DNA from: Chloroflexi bacterium HGW-Chloroflexi-10
Lineage (GTDB): Bacteria > Chloroflexota > Anaerolineae > Anaerolineales > Anaerolineaceae
DNA: 64,000 bases
Assembly: GCA_002840755.1 (NCBI GenBank)
Contig: PHBZ01000004.1
Coordinates: 1-64,000 of the forward strand
Direction of reading: 5' to 3'
The notes beneath the pieces were generated by a model that was not told the DNA's origin, did not search any database, and was given only the letters and a program-made list of their open reading frames with translations. This document shows positions 55,672 through 64,000 of this stretch, piece by piece; the first letter of the stretch is position 1, and the number at the start of each line of letters is the position of its first letter. The position numbers were made by a program, and so were the translations under genes.

Positions 55672-56850
55672 ATGGATATTTTCGAAAAGTGTTATTCTTT
55701 TACGGCTGCCAAAGAAGCCATGGAGCATGGGATTTATCCCTACTTCATTCCACTCACAGAAAATGAAGGAACCGAAGTGGAATTTAAAGGACACCGCCTG
55801 ATTATGTGCGGGTCGAACAATTACCTAGGGTTAACTACTCACCCTAAGGTGCGTGAAGCTGCCTGCAATGCCACTGAGCGATTTGGGACCAGTTGCACTG
55901 GGTCACGATTTCTCAATGGAACTTTGGAATTTCATGAGCAATTGGAACATGAATTGGCAGAATGGGTTGGGAAGGAAGCCTCACTTGTTTTTAGCACAGG
56001 TATGCAAGCTAATTTAGGGGCAATTTCTGCGGTTGTTGGTAGAAACGATATAGTTATTCTGGATAAAGATGATCATGCATCTATTGTTGATGGCGCACGG
56101 CTAGGGTATGGAAAAATCGAGCGTTTTCGTCATAATGATATGGAACATCTTGAAAAAGTTTTGAAAACCGTTCCAGAAAATTCAGGCAGCATTATAGTTG
56201 TTGATGGTTTGTTCAGCATGGAGGGGGATTTGGCGCCTTTGCCAGAGATCATCCCATTGGCAAAAAAGTATGGCTCTCGCATTTTTGTGGACGATGCTCA
56301 CGGAATGGGTGTGATGGGTGGCGGTCGGGGTACTGTGGCAGAATTTGGTGTGACAAACGATGTCGACCTGATTATGTCAACATTCAGTAAATCTTTCGCT
56401 TCTTTAGGTGGGTTTGTAGCTGGTGATGAACAAATTATTCACTATATTAAACACCATGCCCGTTCACTAATCTTCAGTGCCAGTATTCCCCCCGGGAACG
56501 CGGCTGCTGCGTTGGCTGCATTGAATGTGATGCGTGAGGAACCCGAAAGAGCGGCACGAGTTGTTGCTATTGGTGAGCGGATGCGTAAAGGTTTTACTGA
56601 CCTTGGATTTAATATCGGCTTATCAAAAACACCAATAGTTCCCATTATAATCGGGGATGACGATACGACTTTTTTGATGTGGAAATTATTGTTTGATCAT
56701 GGTGTGTTTGTTAATCCCGTTATCAGTCCGGCTGTAGCACCTGGGCACCAATTATTACGCACAAGTTATATGGCAACGCATACGGATGACCAATTAGATT
56801 CGGTGTTGGAAATCTTTAAAATTGTTGGTAAGAAAGTTGGTTTGATCTAG
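55672..56850 (+). CDS. Alpha-oxoamine synthase, serine palmitoyltransferase-like
   Basis: PLP enzyme, 392 residues, that condenses an amino acid with an acyl-CoA or acyl-ACP. K240 in STFSKSF is the PLP lysine and H135 in DDHASI stacks on the ring. The N-terminal EHGIYPYFIPL and GSNNYLGLTTHPKV with GSRFLNGT segments look most like bacterial serine palmitoyltransferases, which start sphingolipid synthesis. Glycine C-acetyltransferase (Kbl) and BioF are alternatives; no threonine dehydrogenase or biotin genes are nearby. GAGGGAG precedes the start. Confidence 0.82.
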   Translation: MDIFEKCYSFTAAKEAMEHGIYPYFIPLTENEGTEVEFKGHRLIMCGSNNYLGLTTHPKVREAACNATERFGTSCTGSRFLNGTLEFHEQLEHELAEWVGKEASLVFSTGMQANLGAISAVVGRNDIVILDKDDHASIVDGARLGYGKIERFRHNDMEHLEKVLKTVPENSGSIIVVDGLFSMEGDLAPLPEIIPLAKKYGSRIFVDDAHGMGVMGGGRGTVAEFGVTNDVDLIMSTFSKSFASLGGFVAGDEQIIHYIKHHARSLIFSASIPPGNAAAALAALNVMREEPERAARVVAIGERMRKGFTDLGFNIGLSKTPIVPIIIGDDDTTFLMWKLLFDHGVFVNPVISPAVAPGHQLLRTSYMATHTDDQLDSVLEIFKIVGKKVGLI

Positions 56851-56856
56851 GTAAAT

Positions 56857-56880
56857 CCTGGGCATCGAAAGGTGCCCAGG
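56857..56880 (+). promoter_or_regulatory. Hairpin overlapping the start of the HAD-like gene
   Basis: CCTGGGCA (56857-56864) pairs perfectly with TGCCCAGG (56873-56880); the eight-base loop contains GAAAGG, the only Shine-Dalgarno-like sequence near the next start. No U-run follows, so it is unlikely to be a terminator and could modulate translation. Confidence 0.45.
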
Positions 56881-56883
56881 CCT

Positions 56884-58074
56884 ATGATATTTATGAATTC
56901 AATTGTGTATTTGTTTGATATTGATGGCGTATTAATTCGTCCGGGTGGATATCGTAGGGCTACATTTGATACAATCCAATATTTCTTAATTGAACTACTT
57001 GGATTTCCTTTTTCTACATATGAGGATGAGCTCTCTTGTTTTGAATCGATAGGAATAACATCAGAGTGGGATATGATTCCCTTATATCTCTTAGCTGTTT
57101 TAGAACTAACCTCTGATTATCAGGAGCAGAATTTTTCATTTGTGGAAACAGAGATATTCAGGTTTGATCTGATTAAATTCCTGAACTCTTATCAGAAATA
57201 TTTATTATATGGGGAAGCGCCAGCTGACGCTGTTTTATCTCAATGGGAAGCTGGACTTCCAATTTTCCCAGTACTTAAAGGTAAAAATCCTGAATTGATT
57301 CGCAGTTTATTATATGGAACACGAAACCCTGAGATTTCTAGAATTACCGGGTATTTTCAAAATCTAGTTCTGGGGAATCAATTATTTGAACAGACCTGTA
57401 AAGTTAAAGCGAAAATAATGACAGAACCTTATCTGGAGTTATATGATAAGGTGCAGATTTCAACTTTTTATAAACAAAAAGTTGAACAATTAATGGAGAA
57501 TCAACAAATTTTCTCTGCAGCAATGACTGCGCGACCTTCAATAAATCCTTTTAACCCCAAAAATAATTCCAGCGATTATTTTTCGCCCGAAGCAGAACTC
57601 GCTATAAAGTGTATTGGATTGAATCATCTTTCAATGATTGGTTTTGGTGCTTTGCAGGCGATTGGAACTGCGGTGAATAGAACCGGTGATAACTTTTTAA
57701 AACCATCCCCCGTGCATGCATTTATTGCTTTGCAAGCAGCTTTGGGCGGTTCTATGAATACGATTTATAGGCTTACTTTGGATTACATTTGTTATCTGGA
57801 AAATCCAGAGCGTATTTCCAGTCAATTAGAGTCTTTTCTTGGAACATTACGTCCGAGTATCCGTCTTTTTGTTTTTGAAGATTCGTCCATAGGAATAAGA
57901 TCTGTTAGGAATCTGGTTGAGACCTTTAAGAAATTGGACATAGAAGCAGATGTTCAAGCATTTGGAATTTCCACTCATCCAGCGAAAATTAAAGCTTTAA
58001 AAAATGAAAGCGCCTGGATATTTTCAGATATCAATCAAGCGCTTTCATATTCATTTCAACTATCCAGCTTTTAA
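56884..58074 (+). CDS. HAD-superfamily hydrolase-like protein, unknown substrate
   Basis: About 397 residues. Motif I FDIDGVL near the N-terminus and a late motif IV region FVFEDSSIGIRSV define the HAD fold; a large helical insert of some 200 residues lies between. GTG at 56872 lies within a hairpin, so ATG at 56884 or 56893 is likelier. It follows the oxoamine synthase by about 33 bases and is probably co-transcribed. The substrate is unknown; a phosphatase acting in lipid synthesis is only a guess from position. Confidence 0.7.
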   Translation: MIFMNSIVYLFDIDGVLIRPGGYRRATFDTIQYFLIELLGFPFSTYEDELSCFESIGITSEWDMIPLYLLAVLELTSDYQEQNFSFVETEIFRFDLIKFLNSYQKYLLYGEAPADAVLSQWEAGLPIFPVLKGKNPELIRSLLYGTRNPEISRITGYFQNLVLGNQLFEQTCKVKAKIMTEPYLELYDKVQISTFYKQKVEQLMENQQIFSAAMTARPSINPFNPKNNSSDYFSPEAELAIKCIGLNHLSMIGFGALQAIGTAVNRTGDNFLKPSPVHAFIALQAALGGSMNTIYRLTLDYICYLENPERISSQLESFLGTLRPSIRLFVFEDSSIGIRSVRNLVETFKKLDIEADVQAFGISTHPAKIKALKNESAWIFSDINQALSYSFQLSSF

Positions 58075-58823
58075 AATCTACGGGGATTATTCCCTCTAGC
58101 ATTTTCTTTGAATGCTGGTTGTGGAATTGTTGATACTACATTGTCGTTGACATACTCTGGTTCAGGGCGGGAATAATTGTTGTTTGAAAAATGATTATTG
58201 GTAGTAGGCTTCATTTGTGCGCCAACTGGTTGTATAGTACGTGATGAAGGACGAGAAATTGTCTGATTGGAAGAACGATTCTGATTGTTTTGGTTGGAAT
58301 AACCAGGTTGATGGTTGACACGTTTCTGAGTGCTAAATGTAAGGCTGCCAATCAGTAAAATGCGGGTTACCCAGACCATCAGAGCAACAAATATAGGAAC
58401 CACCTGGTTAATGGTTTGCTGATCAATGATTGCAGCACTTTGAATAGAGTGATTTACCAGTGACATAGATACTCCCCACCAGGTTAGCGTGGCATTCATT
58501 GTGGCAGCCAGAAGCCAAGCACCAAAAAGGAACCAATTTTCTTTTTGATCAAGCGCCTGATCATCCGGTATAAAAAGACGGGTAATACCGGCAAAATCTA
58601 TACCGCAAAAGGCAACAGCCAGGATAGTGGACCAAAAGAGCCCAGCGAATTTTAATTCGCCTAAGAGATCTTTTAGAGCATAATCGGTAGTACTGTAATT
58701 AAACATTTCAAATGCGAGTAGGCCGATTAAGAGTAAAGTGGTTGTTAATGAAAGGCGATTATTTAACAGCCAACTACGAACACTTGCAGACAGTTTATTT
58801 GTAATTGAATTATTTTGAATCAT
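58071..58823 (-). CDS. Unknown membrane protein with Asn-rich tail
   Basis: 250 residues. Four hydrophobic helices lie in the first 165 residues; the remaining 85 are polar and disordered, rich in Asn, Ser, Pro and Gln. AGGAG precedes the start. Its stop overlaps the convergent HAD-like gene by four bases. No family was recognised. Confidence 0.7.
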   Translation of the reverse strand: MIQNNSITNKLSASVRSWLLNNRLSLTTTLLLIGLLAFEMFNYSTTDYALKDLLGELKFAGLFWSTILAVAFCGIDFAGITRLFIPDDQALDQKENWFLFGAWLLAATMNATLTWWGVSMSLVNHSIQSAAIIDQQTINQVVPIFVALMVWVTRILLIGSLTFSTQKRVNHQPGYSNQNNQNRSSNQTISRPSSRTIQPVGAQMKPTTNNHFSNNNYSRPEPEYVNDNVVSTIPQPAFKENARGNNPRRF

Positions 58824-58943
58824 GTTATGCTCTCCTTGTTTTAGAAAACATTTTCTATAACAATATTAGAACAAACATACTAATTTGTCAATAGGCAATT
58901 TTTTATTAATTGTTACAATAAAGATTGAGGAGATTGAATAACA

Positions 58944-59522
58944 ATGCAGGATGATTTTCGTTTTTTGGCCAGAATTTATGATCGATTGATTAAAGCTCCC
59001 AATAAGCCGGGTTGGGTGAAAATTATTGGAGATCGAGGTAAAGTTGACCGGATTTTGGATGCAGGTGGCGGAACCGGGCGATTATTACAGTACTTACTAC
59101 CATTAGGAAAAAGAATCCAATTATGTGATATTTCTTTTCCTATGCTACTCTCGGCTAAGGAAAAAAAATTACCGATCAGCATCCTGTGTACCAGAACCGA
59201 ATTTTTGCCTTATCAAACAAATAGTTTTGATGTAATTGTGATGGTAGATGCTTTTCATCATCTTATTGATCAGAAAGCATCCTTAATTGAACTATTGCGT
59301 TGTTTGAAGGTTGGAGGAAAGCTGGTAATTGAAGAACCCGACAAAAATAAATTTTTTGTCAAATGGATTGTACTTATGGAGAAGTTACTACAAATGCGCA
59401 GTCATTTTTTGACTAGTGATGAAATCGCAGCGTTTATACCCCCTACAGTTTTTATAATAGATCGGTATTATCAAGAAAATAATTTTTATTTGATTATTGA
59501 AAAAATAATTCCCGGATATTAG
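58944..59522 (+). CDS. Class I SAM-dependent methyltransferase
   Basis: 192 residues. The SAM-binding motif LDAGGGTGRLL, the acidic LCDIS loop and DAFHHL (motif with post-IV aromatic) mark a UbiE/COQ5-like methyltransferase. It is followed by an SCP2-domain gene on the same strand after 85 bases. The substrate is unknown, possibly a quinone or lipid. Confidence 0.85.
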   Translation: MQDDFRFLARIYDRLIKAPNKPGWVKIIGDRGKVDRILDAGGGTGRLLQYLLPLGKRIQLCDISFPMLLSAKEKKLPISILCTRTEFLPYQTNSFDVIVMVDAFHHLIDQKASLIELLRCLKVGGKLVIEEPDKNKFFVKWIVLMEKLLQMRSHFLTSDEIAAFIPPTVFIIDRYYQENNFYLIIEKIIPGY

Positions 59523-59607
59523 GTATGTCTACGCTTGATTTCAGATCATCCAAATTATCCAAATCATGATATGATAGGCGCGACCTTAAAAAGGAGATTT
59601 TATAGGT

Positions 59608-59934
59608 ATGCAGACAATGTCGGTAACAGATCTAGTGAATGGTTTGCCTTCATCTTTCCACGCGGAAAGGGCAAATAACCTTCAAGCAAAAATACAAATC
59701 GAAGTTACAGGAGAAGATGCTGGAGAATGGTATATTCTCATACATGGCGATACATGTGAGGTAATATCCGGGAGGATTAATTCGCCGGATCTAATCTTGA
59801 CTGCTACCTCAGCAGTGATTTTGGATGTTTTTTCAGGTAAGGCAGACCCATTTTTTGAATACATGAAGGGCCATATCCAATTTTCTGGAAATATGGCCCT
59901 AGCTAATAAAGTTATAAAATTATTCCAGTCCTAA
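59608..59934 (+). CDS. SCP2 sterol-carrier-domain protein
   Basis: 108 residues, a stand-alone SCP2 lipid-binding domain. The pattern VTGEDAGEWYILIHGD, SPDLILTATSAVILDVFSGKADP and FSGNMALANKVIKLF is typical. It binds a hydrophobic ligand, possibly a fatty acyl group or lipid. AAGGAG precedes the start. It is convergent with the sufT-like gene. Confidence 0.85.
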   Translation: MQTMSVTDLVNGLPSSFHAERANNLQAKIQIEVTGEDAGEWYILIHGDTCEVISGRINSPDLILTATSAVILDVFSGKADPFFEYMKGHIQFSGNMALANKVIKLFQS

Positions 59935-59951
59935 AATAACAATTCTGGGTA

Positions 59952-60299
59952 TTAATACAATCCCCAGTCATCCATAAGGCCTTCTTCCATCATAGAAAAA
60001 TCCCAAGGGTCTACCCCAAAATCAATGGATGCATCTCTTTCAAGAACCTCTTCCGTTTTTTTACGTGTTGATTCTAACATCGCCGGACCATAAGGGCAGA
60101 ACGGTGTGGTTAAAATCATGTTGACAATAACCCGTTCATCATCAATCATTACATTCCGAATTAAACCCAATTGAATAATGTTAAAGCCGATTTCTGGGTC
60201 AACAATTTCACTGAGGCCATCTTTCAACTTAGCACTTAATTCAGGATGAGTAGTTTCTGAAAGCCAAATTGGGCGGTTTGTTCCAGGTTGTGGTTCCAT
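59952..60299 (-). CDS. SufT-like MIP18/DUF59 iron-sulfur protein
   Basis: 115 residues with the MIP18 (PaaD/SufT-type) domain: EIVDPEIGFNIIQLGLI, IVNMILTTPFCPYGP with the conserved Cys. Such proteins help mature iron-sulfur proteins. Its Shine-Dalgarno GGAG lies inside the end of sufR, and the genes are separated by two bases, so they are one operon divergent from sufCBD. Confidence 0.88.
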   Translation of the reverse strand: MEPQPGTNRPIWLSETTHPELSAKLKDGLSEIVDPEIGFNIIQLGLIRNVMIDDERVIVNMILTTPFCPYGPAMLESTRKKTEEVLERDASIDFGVDPWDFSMMEEGLMDDWGLY

Positions 60300-60301
60300 T
60301 T

Positions 60302-60928
60302 TTATTTCTCCAGCTTCTGGTTATAAGGAATTAGATAGCTGCAACGTCGATCTCCATCCAGAATACAATTCATTTTGTTTGCCGGAATATCCAACATTTC
60401 TGTTATCAAGGTTTGATCAAGCCGACATACTTCCGGATGGTTTTGAACAACTTGAAAATAAGGACATGATACTTCATGAATTATGTAATGATCGTCCTTC
60501 TTTTCCCATTCTACAAAAAAACCCTCCTCATCCAATAAATTTTGAATAAAGGTAAGTTTGCCTTCAATGTCCATCGATTTTAAGGTTTGATGGTGATCTG
60601 CAGCTATATCTTTGGCAATATCACTAAAGAGTTCTCCAATTTTTTCGGGCGGCAAAGAATCCTTTACCTGATTTAGTATTCGGTTAGTCAAACGAAAATA
60701 CCGAGTTGGAAAATGCTCCATACCTTCTTGAGACAGTGAGTACACTAAACGGGGTCTGCCTACACCATGCCGCTCTTCTTCAATAGTAACAAGGCCATCT
60801 GCTGTTAAACTGCTTATATGGTGTCTGACTGAAATTGCATTAATTTTAACTACTGCAGCCAGGTCACTAATGGTAGATTTCGGATTTTTTAGTAGACTTA
60901 TCAGAATTTTTTCACGTGTGCTTTTCAT
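60302..60928 (-). CDS. sufR: SufR-like iron-sulfur-sensing transcription regulator
   Basis: 208 residues. A winged-helix DNA-binding domain (residues 1-70, TISDLAAVVKINAISVRHHIS) is followed by a dimerisation region and four cysteines, C155, C168, C188 and C196, that can hold an Fe-S cluster, as in cyanobacterial and actinobacterial SufR. It is divergent from sufC and has its -35 box in the same palindrome as the sufC promoter, so it probably represses both. Confidence 0.88.
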   Translation of the reverse strand: MKSTREKILISLLKNPKSTISDLAAVVKINAISVRHHISSLTADGLVTIEEERHGVGRPRLVYSLSQEGMEHFPTRYFRLTNRILNQVKDSLPPEKIGELFSDIAKDIAADHHQTLKSMDIEGKLTFIQNLLDEEGFFVEWEKKDDHYIIHEVSCPYFQVVQNHPEVCRLDQTLITEMLDIPANKMNCILDGDRRCSYLIPYNQKLEK

Positions 60929-60973
60929 AATAACCTGACACTAAATTATGCTTTATTTCATCTATTTTGTGGC

Positions 60974-61003
60974 AGTATAACATATTGTTTTTAAATTTGT
61001 CAA
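60974..61003 (-). promoter_or_regulatory. sufR promoter
   Basis: TTGACA (61003-60998), an 18-base spacer and TATACT (60979-60974) on the minus strand. The -35 box lies in the left arm of the suf palindrome. Confidence 0.78.
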
Positions 61004-61032
61004 TATTTATGATTATTATATTAAATATTGAC
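60999..61032. promoter_or_regulatory. Suf operator palindrome
   Basis: GTCAATATTTA (60999-61009) and TAAATATTGAC (61022-61032) are exact inverted copies separated by 12 bases. Each arm overlaps the -35 box of one divergent promoter. A SufR dimer bound here would block both. Confidence 0.82.
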
Positions 61033-61056
61033 CATGGTTCACCTGCATGTTATAAT
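61028..61056 (+). promoter_or_regulatory. sufCBD promoter
   Basis: TTGACC (61028-61033), a 17-base spacer and a perfect TATAAT (61051-61056). Transcription should start near 61063, about 57 bases before sufC. Confidence 0.85.
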
Positions 61057-61119
61057 TCGGACAACTTATGTAGTCAATTCTAATTAAAAATAAAAATCTC
61101 TTTAGAGGAGTTTTAATCC

Positions 61120-61890
61120 ATGTCTGATCTAGTAGTAAAAAATTTGCATGTGAGTATAGAAGGAAAAGAAATTCTGAAAGGTTTAAATTTGACTTTGCCA
61201 AAAGGTGAAGTTCATGCCATTATGGGACCGAATGGCACCGGAAAATCTACATTGGCATATACATTAATGGGCCATCCTTCTTACGAAGTTACCAAAGGCG
61301 AAGTGTATTTCAAGGAGAAGAATATTCTCGAACTTGAACCAAATGAACGTTCTTTACTCGGGATTTTCCTGGCATTTCAGTACCCAGTAGCCATCCCAGG
61401 AGTAACAGTAGCCAATTTCATTCGTTCTGCAGTCAATTCACGCCGCCGCGCTGAAAATCCGAGCGATAAAGGTGTGCCGTTGTTGGAATTTCGCCGCTCA
61501 GTGAAAGAAAAAATGGAACTACTGAAAATGGATCCGTCTTTTGCAGGACGATATTTAAATGATGGCTTTTCCGGCGGAGAAAAGAAACGAGCAGAGATTT
61601 TGCAAATGGCTATGTTAAAGCCAGAAATTGCTGTGCTTGATGAAACCGATTCAGGTTTAGATATTGATGCTTTGAAAACCGTATCTGAAGGAGTTAATAC
61701 ACTTCGGGGTCCGGAATTGGGTGTTTTAGTGATAACTCACTATCAAAGAATTTTAAATTATATTCAACCCGATGTTGTCCACGTCATGATGGATGGACGG
61801 ATTGTTGAATCGGGTGGTAAAGAACTTGCTTTACATCTCGAAGAACGCGGTTACGACTGGATTAGAGAAAAAGTGAATGGTGTTGCTTGA
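61120..61890 (+). CDS. sufC: Fe-S assembly ATPase SufC
   Basis: ABC-type ATPase of the SufBCD scaffold, 256 residues. Walker [10 protein letters not shown], signature [11 protein letters not shown], Walker [12 protein letters not shown] and the H-loop THYQR are all intact. GAGGAG precedes the start. It is the first gene of sufCBD. Confidence 0.97.
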   Translation: MSDLVVKNLHVSIEGKEILKGLNLTLPKGEVHAIMGPNGTGKSTLAYTLMGHPSYEVTKGEVYFKEKNILELEPNERSLLGIFLAFQYPVAIPGVTVANFIRSAVNSRRRAENPSDKGVPLLEFRRSVKEKMELLKMDPSFAGRYLNDGFSGGEKKRAEILQMAMLKPEIAVLDETDSGLDIDALKTVSEGVNTLRGPELGVLVITHYQRILNYIQPDVVHVMMDGRIVESGGKELALHLEERGYDWIREKVNGVA

Positions 61891-61918
61891 TTTCCGCGAT
61901 TAAAGGTAGGAGGTTTAT

Positions 61919-63331
61919 ATGAGTGAAAATGTTCAGGAAACGTTTTTGGATCAACTTGGTGATTATCAATATGGCTTTAGTGATCCGGACGTATCTGTTT
62001 TTAAGACGAAAAAAGGCTTAAGTGAAGAAGTTGTCCGACAGATTTCAGCTTTGAAGGGTGAACCTGAATGGATGTTAGAGTTTCGCTTAAAGGCTTTAGC
62101 CCATTATGTGCAACGTCCAATGCCTAATTGGGGAGCAGACATCAGCGGGTTGGATCTGGATGAGATTTTATATTATGTGCGTCCTGCAAATAGCGAAAGC
62201 AAATCATGGGATGACGTGCCAGATAACATTAAAAATACATTTAATAAGCTAGGTATTCCTGAAGCTGAGCAAAAGTTCTTAGCCGGCGTAGGTGCACAAT
62301 ATGAATCCGAGATGGTTTATCACAGTATTCAGGAACATCTGGAAAAGCAAGGTGTTATTTTTCTGAGTATTGAAGATGGTTTGCGCAAGCACCCGGATTT
62401 GTTCAAAGAATATTTCGGAACTGTCATTCCAATTGAAGATAACAAATTTGCAGCGCTCAACAGTGCTGTCTGGTCTGGTGGTTCTTTTGTGTATGTACCG
62501 AAAGGCGTTAAAGTTGATTTACCTTTACAGGCCTATTTCCGACTGAATTTGGCAAATATTGGACAATTTGAACGAACTTTGATCATTGCAGAAGAGGGAT
62601 CTCAGGTTCATTATGTCGAAGGATGTACTGCACCATCCTATACAACGGATTCGCTCCATAGTGGTGTGATTGAAATTGTTGTAAAGAAAAATGCTCGTGT
62701 TCGCTACAGTACTATTCAAAACTGGTCCACAAATGTATATAATCTGGTCACACAACGTTCCATGGTGGAGGCTGGCGGTACGATGGAGTGGGTGGACTGT
62801 AACCTTGGTTCAAAAGTGACGATGAAATACCCATCCTGTTACTTAATGGGACCAGGTGCGCATGGTGAAATTCTTTCGGTTGCCTTTGCCACTGATGGGC
62901 AGCACCAGGATACCGGCGGAAAAATCATTCATTTTGCGCCAAATACCAGCAGTAAAATCACTTCAAAATCGATCAGTAAGGGTAATGGGCGTGCCTCATA
63001 TCGCGGTTTACTTAAAGTGCATAAAGGTGCTGTAAATTCGCGATCGAATGTTGTTTGTGATGCACTATTGTTAAATCCGGAAAGTCGCTCTGATACATAC
63101 CCATATATAGAAATTGATGAGGAAGATGTATCCATTGGGCATGAGGCTTCTGTTTCCAAGGTAGGAGAGGAACAATTGTTTTATCTGAAGAGCCGTGGTT
63201 TGAGCGAAGAAGAAGCTACAACAATGGTGGTATCCGGTTTCATCGAACCCCTGGTAAAAGAATTGCCGATGGAATATGCTGTAGAGATGAACCGCCTGAT
63301 CCAGCTTCAGATGGAAGGTTCAGTTGGGTAA
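61919..63331 (+). CDS. sufB: Fe-S assembly scaffold SufB
   Basis: 470 residues, central scaffold of the SUF pathway. A helical N-terminus precedes the beta-helix ([15 protein letters not shown] with the conserved Cys) and the C-terminal [17 protein letters not shown] segment. It lies 28 bases after sufC with GGAGG upstream. Confidence 0.97.
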   Translation: MSENVQETFLDQLGDYQYGFSDPDVSVFKTKKGLSEEVVRQISALKGEPEWMLEFRLKALAHYVQRPMPNWGADISGLDLDEILYYVRPANSESKSWDDVPDNIKNTFNKLGIPEAEQKFLAGVGAQYESEMVYHSIQEHLEKQGVIFLSIEDGLRKHPDLFKEYFGTVIPIEDNKFAALNSAVWSGGSFVYVPKGVKVDLPLQAYFRLNLANIGQFERTLIIAEEGSQVHYVEGCTAPSYTTDSLHSGVIEIVVKKNARVRYSTIQNWSTNVYNLVTQRSMVEAGGTMEWVDCNLGSKVTMKYPSCYLMGPGAHGEILSVAFATDGQHQDTGGKIIHFAPNTSSKITSKSISKGNGRASYRGLLKVHKGAVNSRSNVVCDALLLNPESRSDTYPYIEIDEEDVSIGHEASVSKVGEEQLFYLKSRGLSEEEATTMVVSGFIEPLVKELPMEYAVEMNRLIQLQMEGSVG

Positions 63332-63351
63332 ATGCAGAAGGAAAAAATAAC

Positions 63352-64000
63352 ATGACAATAGCACAAAAAAAAGTTGTGGTTTCAAAAGTTAGAAAGACGG
63401 AAAATAAGGATTTTCAGTTTCAGGAGAATGATGTTCGTCTGACGTCTTCGGAAAAAATCAACCAATTCCGCAAATCCGCCTGGAATCGGTATGTAAGTTT
63501 TCCTTTACCAACAACAAAAGATGAAGCCTGGCGCAGAACTGATCTGCGTGCATTAAAAGTGGATCAATTTCATTTTGCTGATATGCAAGAACTGGAAACG
63601 CAGGCTGATATCCCTCAGAATTTATTGAACCCGGTTGCCGATGGAGAACACGGAGGCGAGATAATTTGGAGCGGCAAGCTCCTTCAAAAAAAACTTGATC
63701 CTATTTTAGCAGAAAAAGGGGTAGTTTTTACTGATTTGCTTACTGCAGAGACAGATTACCCTCAACTCCTTGAAAAAGTAATGGGGAAAATCGTTCGGGT
63801 GGATGAAGGTAAATTTGCAGCCATGTCCGCTGCTCTGGCACAAAACGGAATATTTCTGTACATACCGAAAAATGTAACTGTTGATTCTCCTTTGCATAGC
63901 TTGTTTTGGGGTGCTGGTTTGAACCTGAGTCTAATCAGCCATGTATTGGTTTATCTGGAAGAGGGAGCCACGGCTACCTATGTTCACGAAGTAGCTTCAG
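63352..64000 (+). CDS. sufD: Fe-S assembly protein SufD, cut by the right edge
   Basis: The frame opens with ATG at 63352 and stays open to the window edge (216 codons). Family segments: WNRYVSFPLPTTKDEAWRRTDLR, KFAAMSAALAQNGIFLYIPKNV and VLVYLEEGATATYVHE. It lies 20 bases after sufB with AAGGA upstream. SufD is the SufB paralogue in the SufBC2D scaffold. sufS and sufU, expected in this operon, would lie beyond the edge. Confidence 0.95.
   Translation, partial: MTIAQKKVVVSKVRKTENKDFQFQENDVRLTSSEKINQFRKSAWNRYVSFPLPTTKDEAWRRTDLRALKVDQFHFADMQELETQADIPQNLLNPVADGEHGGEIIWSGKLLQKKLDPILAEKGVVFTDLLTAETDYPQLLEKVMGKIVRVDEGKFAAMSAALAQNGIFLYIPKNVTVDSPLHSLFWGAGLNLSLISHVLVYLEEGATATYVHEVAS

Noticed and set aside
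1..64000. tRNA, rRNA, insertion sequences, CRISPR arrays or attachment sites
   Set aside because: Reading both strands gave no cloverleaf-like segment, transposase or integrase, terminal inverted repeats, or regularly spaced direct repeats. A covariance-model scan would be decisive for small RNAs.

Overview
The window looks like an ordinary chromosomal stretch of a moderately AT-rich bacterium, most likely Chloroflexota and probably class Anaerolineae. That placement is an inference. It rests on a fused transaldolase/glucose-6-phosphate isomerase, a polyphosphate-type glucokinase, a short Tad/Flp pilus operon without a secretin gene, a lipoprotein with a Thr/Pro-rich stalk after its lipobox, and SufR/SufCBD iron-sulfur assembly. 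No rRNA, tRNA, CRISPR array, insertion sequence or prophage was recognised.

Layout. 1-67: start of a gene leaving the left edge. 170-7643: a tightly overlapping minus-strand operon of an AddB-like P-loop protein, a UvrD/AddA-like helicase, a free-standing Fe-S PD-(D/E)XK nuclease and RecJ, which looks like a double-strand-break processing set. 7738-9932: MsrQ-like membrane protein, DnaQ-like exonuclease and a lipoprotein. 10007-14503 (+): RluE-type pseudouridine synthase, an unknown membrane protein, RuvX, MltG and polyphosphate glucokinase. 14500-16424 (-): aspartase-type lyase and a ferredoxin. 16623-17576: EamA transporter. 17611-26112 (-): malQ, glgC, glgA (glycogen), a deaminase-CYTH fusion, cinA and a lipoprotein. 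26250-27555: YraN and MiaA. 27601-29460: FtsH.

29728-34243 holds a four-helix membrane protein, a HAD-DinB fusion, a Cys-rich protein, EF-P, long HPF and ComF. 34260-40538 (-) is the Tad pilus operon, with a 48-residue Flp pilin at its head and comF directly behind tadC. 40813-42448 (+) is an unknown helical protein plus an SPFH protein ending in a helix-turn-helix. 42614-44619 is sucCD. 44658 is an unusual acyl carrier protein. 45058-47111 is isoprenoid synthesis (type 2 IPP isomerase, prenyl synthase). 47121-49131 (-) is a pteridine-reductase-like SDR, an Lgt-family protein and a TlpA/ResA thioredoxin.

49290-54562 (+) is a pentose phosphate operon (tkt, rpiB, tal-pgi), followed by a convergent ROK fructokinase. 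55672-58074 encodes an alpha-oxoamine synthase resembling serine palmitoyltransferase and a HAD-like protein. 58071-59934 holds a membrane protein, a methyltransferase and an SCP2-domain protein. 59952-64000 is the suf region: sufT-like and sufR on the minus strand, divergent from sufC, sufB and sufD (cut by the right edge). A perfect 11-bp inverted repeat carries the -35 boxes of both divergent suf promoters and is the clearest regulatory site here.

Several start codons were moved inward from the longest open frame because a Shine-Dalgarno sequence or a gene overlap supports a later start; each case is stated in its entry. The more unusual items are the split AddAB-RecJ operon, the deaminase-CYTH, HAD-DinB and SPFH-HTH fusions, Tad-ComF linkage, the Lgt-like protein lacking its signature arginine, and the suf operator.
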